Shown here in pieces: positions 23,804 to 35,736 of a stretch of DNA of 64,000 bases. The stretch spans positions 37,815,029 to 37,879,028 of the forward strand of contig OX467083.1 of the NCBI GenBank assembly GCA_950106755.1, given 5' to 3'. This DNA is from Climacium dendroides. Taxonomy: Eukaryota > Streptophyta > Bryopsida > Hypnales > Climaciaceae. The notes below the pieces were generated by a model that did not search any database, was not told the origin of the DNA, and worked only from the letters and a program-made list of their open reading frames with translations. The stretch's first letter is position 1. The number at the start of each line of letters is the position of its first letter. The position numbers and the translations under genes are program-made.

Positions 23804-25107
23804 ATGGAGGTTTGAAAGACTCAAGTTTTGGTTGCTAGAGAGCTCATTCTTGAAGATGATGAAGAAGATGAATTCATGAATCACATTATATTGGGTGTAG
23901 GGGTTCATAAAGTTATTAATGTACCCAGAATTTGAGGAAGGTCATATCCTAGAATAGCTAGCAATATTAAGAGATTCTATCACTAAATGCATCCAAAGAT
24001 GATAGAGGATTATTTTTGCAACAATCTTATTTTTAGTCCATTTCTTTTTAGATGTCTTTAGAAGATGAGATAGTCTTTGTTGTTGAGAATTATGGAGAGG
24101 GTGACAACTTGTGATAGTTATTGTGTCTAAAGACAATATTCTTGTGGGGTTTGGGGCTCTGTTTGGGGTTTATCACCTCACTAAAAAATCAATGCAATTT
24201 TGTGCATACTATGTTATGGCATTTGCCCAAATGTCATAGATAAGTACTTTCGCACAAGAAAATCTATGGCTATGAAATCATTGAAGTGGTTATGTCGTGC
24301 TGTTGGAGCTGAATTTGAAAACTACGACTTGCATCAACCAACACATATGGATTTTAAAAAGCAGTTTGTCATCAATCGTAATAGAAGTTTTTTGGATATG
24401 TTTGCGTCAAATCATTGCATGCACTATGAATGGGAGGAGTGTCCAATGATCTTGAAAGGGGATTTTGGTGATAAAAATGGTAACAAGTCCATTATTCTAG
24501 AGGCAATACAATAGTAGACAAAGGTCTTCACATTTGACACACTTTCTTCAGTTTGCTAAGGTCTAGTAATGATGAGAATCTCCTAGTTAAATCTTCTTTA
24601 GTGCAAAGCCAATGATGACAAAGCCAATGAGACACACTTTAAAGTAAATGGATGCCTATACAATCAGTACTATGTCTTAGTAGATGGGATCTCTTTTTCT
24701 TGGGCATGTTTTGTATAGACCATCCACTAGCTTCTCCATGAGAAATGAGCCCATTTTTTTTCTTAATAGAAGGCTATTTGGCATCCTACACGAATTTCCA
24801 TTATAAAAAATCCTTCACCACTAAAACATATGTACAAGTCATCTAGGACATCATGTTTGCATATTGTTTATTGCACAACATGGTTCTAGAAGATGAAAAG
24901 GGTATTCAAGACCTTGAAAACCTTGAGGACTTACAAATGAATGTCGCACCTATGCAAAGAAGACTTAGCTTTGATGACTTAATGACTAGTACAAAAGATA
25001 TACATGACAATGATACTCACTTTGATTTAAGAGGGGACCTAATTGAACATTTGTGGTCATTGAAAGGAGCCTATGTGGCTAAAATACAATTATTTTCCAT
25101 TAAATGA
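23804..25107 (+). pseudogene. Decayed PIF/Harbinger-type transposase
   Basis: Plus-strand relic of a plant PIF/Harbinger DDE transposase (Plant_tran / DDE_Tnp_4 group). One frame runs from about 23804 through several stops: an N-terminal helical part (MIEDYFCNN, then SPFLFRCL), the DNA-binding type region ending CYGICPNVIDKYFRTRKS, AMKSLKWLCRAV, then CMHYEWEECP and KGDFGDKNGNKSIILEAI, which matches the family pattern D-CMHW-W-NCP..WKG..G..PTIILEA. The Asp that should precede CMH is His here. After a frame change the family's VNG--Y-YY-L-DGI region and the C-terminal LHNMVLEDE, then RLSFDDLM and DLIEHLWSLKG, are visible. Stops and a frameshift make it dead. The intact stretch is 24200-24514. 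Confidence 0.87.
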
Positions 25108-26549
25108 TGTCAATAGTAGTATCTTTGGCTATTTAAGTCTAGCTCTCATTCTAAATTATACCCATCTTTTATGTTGTCATTTTCATTATGTGTGCATTGT
25201 TGCCTTTGTCCAATCACATGCCAAGTTATAAGTATATGGAGATTCATGTGTTCTATACTATCCGCTAGTCTTTCACACTTGCACTGACGCTAACATTTCT
25301 ACAAGTAGATGCCATGGTATGAATTCTAGCTACATCTTTTGCCCTACTAAATGAAGGGCCTTCTATTACATGTCCACCCAACCTACTACAATTATCGGTA
25401 CTCAAGTTCCGTCCCCCAATACATCAAAATTTATGAAATGGCTCCTTAATGTTTTCAACATCCTTCCCTTTGAACTAAATATTACCTATAAGCAAGCCCA
25501 AATTAGCCCCAACAATGTTCTCAAAGAAACCTAGAGGACTACAACCATCTACGTCTATCGAAATCCTCCATTCCCCTCAATAACATCTCAAATCCAAATG
25601 ACCATTTTTCCCTAGAGGCCACTCCAATTTGGCACAATATTGGGCCGGTTGTCTACATATCTTATGCTCCTACCAAACTCGAATAGTTTAGAAACCTCTA
25701 CAAGCAAATCATTGAGAGAATTTTCACGCTATTCTACCTCTAGATTAAAAACCACCACTACAATTTGAGTCTAAAGTTGTACTCCTATATTCAACAGAAA
25801 TGCAATGACCTTCATTCCAACCATGCCATCAGCTTATCTTCGCCTATTTGCAACTACGATGTCCCCTATATGATAACCACATATACCCTAATTTGTTCTT
25901 ACATTGGCATTTTGCTATGATGGCATGTCATTCTCCTCTTTATGGAATTCATCCTCTTATTTGAATTGGAAATCTTTGTCTCCATCACTTGGTTCTAGAC
26001 TTGGTTTGACCTCATCCTTCAACCATTACTTTCATATATCCTCTTAGCCTCATCTCACATTTGCCCTTCCATCTCAGTAGTTTGTCATGTTCGTTCCAAT
26101 AAGGACCACAATTGCTATTTCTTTTTGCAGCCACCACGTCCCTCTCTTGTTGGGTCTTCACTTCAGCAGCTTTCTTTTACCAAGTTTCATCTTCATTAGG
26201 GCGTTGTTTGAGCTTCAATCTTGAGTTCCTTAACTAATTATAAAGCTATGAATTCTTGATTTGTTGCCATTGGTTTCCCTTGAATGCCTAATGAGGTCAT
26301 CAATAAAATTAGATTATGTTCTTTCAAAAGTTTTGCGTTCTATAAAGTTGTTGCCATCAACTTTGTAGCTTGCATTTATACATGGAGAGCCCCATCTATG
26401 GTCTTGGCTACCTGTGGCATTTCTTTCACTGCTTTCAATCCTTGCAATCAAATTTTGAATTCTAAATTCACCTCCATTTTACATTTTTTACATATGGAAT
26501 CTTGATCAAAGGCATGAGCTTTCATTTTGGGTGGAGTTTAAATGACGCG
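25108..26549. other. Downstream of the Harbinger relic, unassigned
   Basis: The plus strand from about 25.4 to 25.75 kb reads as a mostly open frame (PNTSKFMKWLLNVFNILPF) broken by TAG codons, and the minus strand near 26.0-26.25 kb is charged. PIF elements often carry a second Myb-like ORF, but I see no SANT/Myb pattern, so no gene is called. Confidence 0.3.
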
Positions 26550-27062
26550 TTGTCGTGTCATAAAAATATGTATTATATATTATATGTGTAGCTTCAAGGT
26601 GACGCCTTCTCGTGAAGGTGTAAGTCATTTGTATAAGAGGAGGATCCACATGAGAGTTGCATTGAGTTAAAATATTGTGTTTTTTTTCACTTTAGATTTA
26701 GAATGTCAAATTGGAGGATTTTTTCTGAGTCTCAAGATGAAGAGCTTCAATCGAAGGCTGAATTTGAGCTTTCATTGTTGCAACTGCCGGATGAGCCACT
26801 TTTGTTTGCAACTGCCGGATGAGCCACGATTTCAGCTTGTGGTTTGGCCGTCTCGTTTTACTTGTCTAAGGCCCATGGTTTTTTATCACCTACCTAAACC
26901 CTGACCCTTTAGAACCACCAACAGGATAAGCCAACGTGAAACAGTTAAAAGATTTGAAGACAAGAAGACTAGAAGACTTGTAGATTTAAGAAAATTCTCA
27001 AACAACTTTCTCCAATTGCATCCAGAATCTTTGTGATTTCGCAAGACAAACTACTCTCAACA
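26550..27062 (+). repeat. Strongly deleted copy 3 of the LTR-like repeat
   Basis: Begins with the same GTTGTCGTG and TATATATTATATGTGTAG leader as copy 2, then an MSNW-type ORF start at about 26702 reading to LSLLQLPDEP. A 20-bp segment GCAACTGCCGGATGAGCCAC is present twice (about 26779 and 26808), after which the sequence jumps straight to the end of the terminal block (GTGGTTTGGCCGTCTCG) and finishes at CTCTCAACA near 27062. About 0.75 kb of repeat body seen in copy 2 is absent. Confidence 0.6.
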
Positions 27063-28485
27063 CGACAACATATAGTCTAATTGTTGGTCCAACGGGGGTA
27101 ATCCTTTACTAAAAGCCAAGTATGTTCATATATGAACTTTGATTTTTTAGGGTACTTTCATTTGTATAGTTCTTGTGCCATGTACTTCAAATCTTCTTCA
27201 AAAGTCACTTTTTTTTTTAAAGCATTAATTTCCTTGTAGCAAATAATATACTTTGCATCGAATTTAATACTAGACTACTTGGATTCAAGAGACCTACCCT
27301 TTTCTTTTCTCAATCCTATACTCTTTGTAATGGTTGTAGATGTGATCCCAGAATAGGGTGATGTAGCATGGCTAATACACCACACACAAATTATTTTTTT
27401 ACATTTGGCACAAAGCTTTTGCTTTTGGCTTGTTATATTGGTGCCACACAAGTTTTCTTGTGCCCTTGATCAATGCCATCATTGTGTACTACATAATTCA
27501 ATTTTTTTCAAAGCAACTTCGTACTCATTCCTAATGCCTTGGCTTGCCTTGTTCACTTTTTCTTGCAACCTCTAATGCCTAAATACAACTCCTTGAATGT
27601 ATATTGCCATTGTCAATCCTATCCATAATTGAATCTATAAATAAAACCTTGGTATATTTTTGGATGCATTTGTTGAATACACAAGCCCATAAAATTTGTG
27701 TCAAAATGATAAAATTTTATATGCCACATGACTCCACATTTGAAACTACATGGCAATAGTAGAGCACACCACAAAGTGCAGGCTTGCCAAATGCTTTTCA
27801 AAGGTTGTCTTTTGCCTATGGGTGTGGATTGCTCTAAACCACTTCAATTATATGCAATGCACTTGCATCCAATTGGCAAAAAGAGAAATGTAATTAAAAA
27901 AATATTTTTTCGAAACTTCCCAGATAGAGTTAGGGTAGATTTTTTTCCATTTGAAATCAACACTCAACCTTTGTAAAAAAGTATTAGATTTGTTATTACA
28001 CAAAAAGTCCTTAAAAGAGATAACTATGCAAATATCCATCTATTACAGGTAAACATAATGGTGTGTTGTATAATTATACATCATGACTTTTTATACTAGC
28101 TTAATTATTCACAGAAGAAATCAAACTAGGTAGTCACTATAAGGAAACCAGTTCTTGTCATTTGCATAATCACAACTGAATTTTTATACAAAGTTTAATG
28201 AAAAAAGGGAGTGGTATTGAAGTTGTGACCATCTCCCAAAATCAATATCCAGAACTGCTATAGCTAGCTCATGTCGATACCGAACTGCGGACAGTAACCA
28301 ACCCTGGGGACAGTAACCAGCCTGAAGGAGATGCAGAGACAGCAGAACAGATACAAACACATCCAAATTTGAAACTTCAACGTAACAACAACAAAAAATA
28401 GAAACCAATTGAGACATCAAATTGAGAGTCCAAGCATGTTCTGTTGGAGATCCAAATTTGCATCCTACTCCACTACCATAGCATA

Positions 28486-28620
28486 AAAAATTTTGAATTT
28501 TTTTTGAAAAGGTGGTAATCCTCACCTGTGTCCATATTCAACAATAAACCACTAGTATGCCACAAAATGTACACGTGGTGTCTACAAATTACCACTACTT
28601 GTCATTGTATATTCACTAGA
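28486..28620 (+). repeat. Dispersed repeat, partner of 29980-30140
   Basis: Shares TTTTGAA, GGTGGTAATCCTCA, TAGTATGCCA and GGTGTCTACAAA-TACCAC with the segment at 29980-30140 in the same order and orientation. Function unknown. Confidence 0.5.
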
Positions 28621-29979
28621 GAGAGTGTTCAATCCATCTAAAAAAGAAGAACCAACAAAATTTGATCACAAAAAAGTTAGTAATAAAATTGCTATGGAAA
28701 TTAGTAACACCTGTTGGACGCTATTTTGAGACTCCAAAACCAATTTTGTCAGCACGTAATTGATTCAATCCTCGACTTCCTCAAAAAATCAGTAGCAATC
28801 CTAAACTTGTGTTGACACACAAAACACAGCAAGAGTAGGACTTGTGCATCTACTGTTTGGTTCAAATTTCAGGTGAAGCAATTTGTTTGGGAGTAGGGAA
28901 TCCATCGCAATCAAGCGGTTGGTTTGTACACTAGGTCAGAGAGAGTTGTTTGCCATCATTACAAGTTAAGGCGCGAGTCCCTTAGGCCATCAAATTTGTT
29001 AATAAATAAAGCATGGATTTGCTTGGAGGATATCTACCATGTTGTAAGAGTACTTGGTTTTGAACCAAGGGCGGTTATCAATTACTCTAATTTATACCTC
29101 TGATTGCTAGAAGGTGACACCATTGTGCATATATTAATGATTTAATTGTAGTGTTGTGTCCATAAGTATGGTCAACAAACACCCAATGGCAGAGGTTTCT
29201 ATAAAGAGAATTCTCAATTATATAATTGACTGTTTGTTTAAACTATAAGCGTTTAAACTTCTAGAACATTATTCTCCTCTTTAGCAGTAGACTATTGTGA
29301 AAAATTACTTGAACGAATCCTTGAATTATAGTCTAAAAAAAATCTTTTTGATACTTCCTTGATTGATTCAAGGTAGATTTTGTTTTGTTCTTGAGACTCA
29401 TACTAATTGTAGTCTATATTTTAACATTAGTACTTATAATAACATATGAACTCATTCATACGATTAAAAAGAGATAATATAGCCCCTAGACCCACTAAAT
29501 TTGTATGATATGTCCAATTTCTGATGTGCTTCTGAGCCATATGGCTAGATGTTGGAGAACATAACAAATCTAGATCAGTATTGTACTGGACCGTAGTGAT
29601 ACTCTTCAGAGAAGTGATCAGAGCTTGTTTGCGCATGAACGAGTTGATTAGTTAGTCTAAATACAGTCAGCTACAACAAAAAATGGAAATTTAAAAAGGA
29701 CTCTAATATTTGATAATAATCGTGAATATGTATTTGTATATGTATAGATACAGTGAACTAATTCACATTACTTTGATGTCTTTGTTGTGTATCCTGAATC
29801 AGACCTTTGTTGCAACAAAAATCGATCCATGTGTTACTTACAGCTCTCTCACCAAAATGATGCAATTGTACTCTTGTAATAAAAATATATTCATATTCCA
29901 AGAAAAGTATAAACATAGTGATGGATTTTAGCAATATAAATTGCCACAATAAGTGTCCTTCATATGCCAATAAGATTGA

Positions 29980-30140
29980 GTGTTTGGAATTTTTTGAAAA
30001 AATTCCTTAGGAGGTGGTAATCCTCAGTAGTCTGAAGTCCTATACCCATGCCAAACAGTAGAGTGTTAGTATGCCATTTGACATGTATGAGGTGTCTACA
30101 AAATACCACAATTTGTTTTCATTATTCACCTGAGAAACAA
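29980..30140 (+). repeat. Dispersed repeat, partner of 28486-28620
   Basis: Second copy of the pair, with GGAGGTGGTAATCCTCA and GAGGTGTCTACAAAATACC. The homologous blocks lie about 1.5 kb apart. No coding capacity. Confidence 0.5.
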
Positions 30141-30269
30141 ATCTCCAATTCTATCAAAATAACAAAACAATGGCATGAATATGTTTGCGGTGTCCTGATG
30201 GAAATTCTTCCATTATGTAAATATTAGACTTAATCTTTATTAACTCTATTTATAATATTTAGTAAAAGT

Positions 30270-30530
30270 GGTTTGGTCGTGGTGAGAACCACGGTTGTTG
30301 GCGGCAGTTTGCACCTTGTAGGTGTTTACTACTCTTGTCACATGCACAGCTCAGGGGGGTAGGTAGCAGGTTGGTTGGTACAACTTTCCTGCCTCACTAG
30401 CATGCCAAGCTGCAGGCCGTCCAAGCCAGTCAATGAGCCCATCAGGATTCAAACCCGAATCAATGGATCTTAGGCCAAGACTAGCTGGCGACCTATGATC
30501 ACCGCATCTCTAGCCAACCAAGTCCATGAC
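30270..30530 (-). repeat. Possible tRNA-derived SINE
   Basis: A GC-richer island of about 260 bp. On the minus strand it contains GGGTTTGAATCC (30456-30445), one base from the Pol III B-box consensus, preceded at roughly tRNA spacing by TTGGCTAGAGATGCGG, a poor A-box-like sequence. No poly-A tail, target duplication or second copy is visible here, so this is a weak call. Confidence 0.3.
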
Positions 30531-30589
30531 TTGGCGATTGGAGATTGATTTAAAAACCCTTTAATATGACTTTTCGGACATATAGAGGC

Positions 30590-31860
30590 CTTTGATAAGG
30601 ATCTTTAGTAATTACTTTATATTTTATTTTATTAGGTTTGAATTAGAAATGATTCGAGTATTGACTTTCTAATTAAAATAAATGGCTAAGGAATGTAGAT
30701 GTATGGTAGTGTGAATAGGGCAGGTAAAAAGAATCATTTGGGTGGACTTTAGAGATAAGTGTATGGGCTGATGTGCCCCACTCTTACCTTAGAAAGGGAG
30801 AGAAAGGAAGATAGAAAGATTTCTTAGTTGTGTGGAGTGTGTGTAGAAGGTGTGTATTGAAACCGAATTGAGAAGAGAGATATCTCGATATGTATGGAAG
30901 TTCTTGAAATAAAAATTTGTGAGTTTGTTCTTTGTAAAGAAAACTTTCCAAAATGAGTTTGTAAACTTGATTTGAAGAATTATTGAGGAAGTTGTGATAG
31001 TTTGAAGGTAGGAAGTTTGTGGCTACCCAACTAAGAGGAGCCAAGACTTTCGAGGCCTGTAATGTACGGACAGTAGTTTGGTTTTGTATGAGATTTTGTG
31101 AGGTTGAAGATCATGTAGTTAGCTTTCCAAAAAGCTATTGCACTTCTTAATTGGAGTATTTTTGAGAGAGATATGGAGATTCGAAGGTGGAGAGGTCTGC
31201 TGCCTTTAGAGAAGGAAGGACGAGATTTGATTTGTCTATAGTTCCTGGACAATAGCTTAGAATGAGTTCAATTTTGGAGGAGTGTTAGTATATCTTGTTA
31301 GCTTTCCAAAAAGCTAAGATACTAAATATTTGGAGTTGTGAGGCGTTTGTAGTACTAGTTTGAAGTTTAAAGGAATTTTAGAGTTAGTGTTGGGTCTCCT
31401 TGTTGTGTTTTTAAACACTTCAAGAATACAAGACATGGAGAAATGAAGAAATGAAGACTTGAGACTCTTGAAACCATTTGTGTGTTGTGGTTTGTGACCC
31501 GATTTCTTTATTTTGTTATTCCTAGCCAGCTTTGGAGGCTAGTTGTTTTTCTTTTCTGCATTGTAAAACTTGTTGCGGGCTCTGTGGGAATCCAAGAGTA
31601 GCCCCGTTTTGTGTTCGTTGTGACGAAGTGGGATTGATCACCCACATGGTCACATTTTGTTGTTCCCACTAGTGAGGCACGATTGCTGGTCACTGTGGGT
31701 TTGAAGTTTAGGAGCCAATCTTTCGGACGGCACAGCTCGTGGTCTGGCCGTCTCATTTTACCCGTCCGAGGCCGTGGTTTCTTATCACCCTACCTTTATC
31801 TTGGCCCATATAGAGACACCACAGGATAGGTCAACGAAAAACTGAAGTTCGAAGGTAGAA
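30590..31860 (+). repeat. LTR-like repeat, copy 4
   Basis: Same family as 5.14-7.57 kb but without the ORF. It includes the internal units (GCTTTCCAAAAAGCTA twice, near 31.12 and 31.30 kb), TTCCTAGCCAGCTTTGGAGG, the conserved block GAAGTGGGATTGATCACC, GTTTAGGAGCCAATC and TACCCGTCCGAGGCCGTGG, and the trailer ATAGAGACACCACAGGATAGG. It lacks the CACTA insert of copy 1 and so serves as the empty-site reference. Possibly a solo LTR; ends are approximate and no target duplication was found. Confidence 0.55.
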
Positions 31861-33091
31861 GATTGAGGATTGAAGGCTAGTCATTTTTAATTTTTTTTTA
31901 AAAAGGCGAGGGAGGCAACTAGTTGCGCGGTAATTTTACTAGCTTTGTAAACCAACAAACCATTCATAGTCTAGCTTAGACTTAACTCCATCCTAATTAA
32001 GGCACGGTCCCTAGAGCGTCGTCATTCTTTATTGATAAATCTTGTATATATGACCATGATATGAGACCCAAAGGTACACATTGAGGTCATGTGTGAGTGA
32101 AAGCATCATCAGGGCATTAGCCTTTGTGCAAACTACTAGTTTCAGCAAGTGTAGTGTGATGCTATGCACTCATTTTCATTAGTATAGAAATTCTTAAACT
32201 AATATTGAAAACATTCCTCATTTTTCCACAATGATCTATATAACTGTGTTATAAGTGATCATATTCCAAATGTGGAAAAAGCGGTAGAAGTCTAAAATTC
32301 ACGGAGAAAAACTAGAATTTTAATCTAATAAATAAATAAATAAATAAAAATTATATATATATATATATAATAAAAAAGATTTGAACAAATTTTTTCAATA
32401 CAATAAATAGAAATGCAACACCAAACTATTTTATAAATAGGCATTAACCTTGCTCTCCCTATAACTTAGTTAATTTTTAGTGTAATTAGAAAGCAATCAC
32501 TAACTATCTTTATAATAAGTATTATAGAATTAAGCTTACATTGGGTGATTTGAGAATTGGATTTGAATTTTAATGTCCAAATATTCATCATTAATTGTAA
32601 ACATTCAATTTTCCATATTATTATAATAGTGATAGTAATATTAATAAGCTTTCAATACAATTTGAAAAATGTACTTATGGTTGTAGATGGTAATTGCTTC
32701 ACACTTTCAAAACTATTGACATGCATAGAGTGGACAACATAGAGTGATGTCGTGATCCTTACATCATGTTCAATTACCAATAAATACATGTAAGATATTT
32801 CGTACATGCCCACTACAACTGTATTGAGAAGTTTTTGATGGTACAAACAATCTTCTATCAAGAAAACAAAAATAAATTTTCTACAAGATCTAAAGCAAAA
32901 AACTTTTATCTTTTGGATTTTCTATCTTAGAATTGTTCCACTAAGACTAACTTTGATACAATGAACTCAATGGCTTAGTGGTTGAATGATAAAATGGTAT
33001 GCTCTAGTTCCATTACAAGTTGGAAATTCCATTAGGAGGATCTCCAAGCATACCTAGTTGTCCACCAACATCTTGTGTGCAAGCCTATGAT
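31861..33091. other. AT-rich, no gene
   Basis: No supportable gene; contains a microsatellite at 32329-32369. Confidence 0.4.
32329..32369. repeat. AAAT and AT microsatellites
   Basis: About five AAAT units are followed directly by about ten AT units. Confidence 0.9.
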
Positions 33092-34060
33092 TTAACCCCT
33101 CATTGCCAAAGGGGACAAAAAGTGTCCTCACATTGTAATAGTCTAGTTCGAAATGCTCTAACTTTTCCATCTGATGTTCAAATTTAATAAAACTTGTTGT
33201 GGAAGTTGCGCATACTAGTCTAGTTTGTGTGATAAAATTTTCAAATCAATCCAAGACAAATTGAATTTGTGAAAGCCATTCGAAGAGTCATAGGTTCAAT
33301 TTGAGTTCAGCACACTGCATTCTCATGGCTGCAACTTTGGGGGCTTGTATCTTTTTTCATCAAATGTTTATTTTCAATAAAATTTTGTTGTATTTTGTTT
33401 CCCTTAAGGTCTAGTTATTGTGGTAAAAATTTCATGTCAATCCAAGCTATTTTGAATGTTTGAGAGCAATTTGAAGTTCAAAATCCAGACATTTTTGAAT
33501 TATAATGAACTTTGGCGGCTCATAACTTCTTCATACATGGTCCATTTTTAATCATTTTTGTTGTAAGAGTTTTGCATACTAGTCTAGTTTGTGTGGTTAA
33601 AATTTTATATTGATCCAAAAAGGTATGAGTGACTGAGAAGCATTTTAGTAGAAGTAGGTTCAACTATAGATGTGTTTTGTTTCTACTTTTTTCAACATTT
33701 CAAATCCATTTTGCAAACACAATAAGTCATTTGAATGATTTTTTTCACCAAAGTGTTTATAATCTTGTTTTGAATCACTTGAAAGTTTGAAGTTTTTTCA
33801 TTTGAGTAGGTTTTGAAATCGAATTTTACCTCCAAATGTGTTTTTAAGAAAATTTCAGCTCCTTTTTGCAACACTAAAACATTATACTCTTTCAATCTCT
33901 ATGGTCAAATGACTCCAAATTTGTTCCACACCATCTACAATATGCACACAACAAGATTGTACGGTTGAGATTTTCATACCTTATTGAAATTTAGACTTTT
34001 AACACTTGCAAAGGCAGGATGCTTTTAAGCATGTTTGGACCTTGGGCGATGAAGGGTTAA
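33092..34060 (+). mobile_element. TTAA-flanked element, family D copy 1 (969 bp)
   Basis: Left end TTAACCCCTCATTGCCAAAG, right end CTTGGGCGATGAAGGG-TTAA, giving inverted termini TTAACCC(C/T)TCAT(T/C)GCC. The body (GTGTCCTCACA, AATAAAACTTGTTGTGG, TGTGGTAAAAATTTCATGTC, CATTTGAGTAGGTTT) aligns along its length with copies at 50424 and 51675, which have almost the same length (975 and 954 bp). Non-coding. Its last TTAA is shared with the next element. Confidence 0.72.
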
Positions 34061-34961
34061 CCCCTAAAGTCCCAAAGTTCCTTTGAGGACTCTTGGGATG
34101 ACATGATTTTTTAAAAAAAATTTGAAGATAGAAAATCAAATTAGCTTTCTAAGAATATAATTTTTTTTTCAATTGGTGCCCTCATAGCAAAAGTTATGCT
34201 ACCCTAAGCCCAAAAAACAACTTGAGGGATAACCCTCCAAAAATCACAAAATATTGAATTTTTTAATTTTTATTTATTTTCCATCAAAGATTATATTTTT
34301 ATCTAATCTTAAGCTTTAATTTGTTTTATCTGGACTAGTGTTGAGAAAGTTATGGACAACCTTGTTTTTAAGGCAATCTAAGCATATTTTAGAGAAAATA
34401 ACTTATAGAATTCATTTTTGAATGCAATTCTTACAATTTTTCAAAAAAAAATTGTAGACATGGTTAAGTTTGCTTTCCAAAACATTTTCACCATTGGGAT
34501 TGTTTTGTTGTAATTCCATCTTAGAGTTGTTAATGGTTTAGTTTTTCCTTCAATTTTGAATGCACTTCTAATTGACAATTTCTAATGAGTGAAAATTAAG
34601 TATTTTTTGCTAAATTCTGTTTTTTAGATTTTCAACTCAAATCTTCACCATAAAAAATTAAAAAATCAAAATTAATAGGACAAAAATTTGAAGTTTAGAA
34701 GATTTGAAGTTAAAGAATCTAGTTGAGTGAGGTGTAAAAAAACTTGTTTTCTTTACCATAAATGCAAATAGATTACATTAAATGCAATCTACATAGTCAA
34801 AAGTTTTTGAAATTTCTTCCACATACTATTGTACTAGTTTAGTGCAAAATTCTATGATTAGATGTGCAGGTAAAAACAATTTTTAAATTTTTTTGCTCTT
34901 TGCAATAAAAATGGCAATTTTGAGTGATTTTTGATGGAAAAAAGGCCTTTGACTTTCAAGT
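34057..34961 (-). mobile_element. TTAA-flanked element, family B, inverted copy
   Basis: Starts TTAACCCCTAAAGTCCC-AAAG at 34057 directly at the end of the family D element. Its far end, GGCCTTTGACTTTCAAG, is a decayed form of the family B start, so in element orientation it reads on the minus strand. Interior motifs (ATGCAATCTACATAGTC, GAAAATTAAGTATTTTTTGC) match the inverted complement of 19929-20790. Non-coding. Confidence 0.68.
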
Positions 34962-35736
34962 AAAAGACAAAATATTAACCCATTTTCTATTGCAAAACTC
35001 CATGCAATTAAGAGGAACATTCTCAATCCATCATGCCACTTCAATCAATCTTTTGAAATTTTTGACAGAAAATGTGGAGATGCATCCAAATTGTGGCAAC
35101 CAATTTTTTCCCATCTAGTGCATGGATAAAAATTTAAACCTCTTGAGGATTTGGGGGCAAGGTCGATAATTTTAGACTGTGTGTCCAAAATCCCTTTCCT
35201 AGTTTTTAATCCCAAAGGCCAAAATGTAATGTCCCTAATAGAGATGATGGAAGAAAAATGATTTCATCTTTTTAAAGATGTCATTCCATCCATTCAAATT
35301 TTATATTGAGATTATGCTAATTATCCAATATTTTTACTTTACAAATTTGAAAATTTATCTATCCTACAAATTTATCTATCCTGCAAATATTTATAGATGT
35401 CAAATTTAGGGAAATTCTGCAAATTTTTGAAAATTGAAGTATTCCATCACTTTCTCACTTTTAAAGTATTATTAGGGAGAAATTTTATTGTGTAATTGAA
35501 AATTGAAATTCTTTTATCATTGTTAGAATTTCAAATTTCAAAATTGCATGTGTATCATATAAATTTATTGATGATAATATGGACATATCTAACCATTTAG
35601 ATGTAATCTGTAGTTATTAATACATGTTTTATTCAAACTTTGTTATCAAATTTATATACTATGGCTAATTTATAACGAATCTTTAAAAAATCATAAAAAT
35701 TTAGGGATAAAAATTGGCAAGTATGCGACTCATGAT
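34962..35736. other. AT-rich, no gene
   Basis: A short open frame near 34924-35118 overlaps the element end and has no motif. Nothing else supportable. Confidence 0.4.

Larger units (their letters stand above)
27063..30259. other. Intergenic DNA without a supportable gene
   Basis: Short open frames up to about 110 codons (for example 28525-28184 minus) have no recognisable motif. A segment near 28.5 kb recurs near 30.0 kb (listed separately). A TTGGTTTTGAACCAAG perfect palindrome near 29068 is not part of a convincing tRNA. Confidence 0.35.

Noticed and set aside
29040..29100. tRNA-like TTGGTTTTGAACCAAG hairpin
   Set aside because: No acceptor stem, D-arm or anticodon arm of proper size could be built around it.
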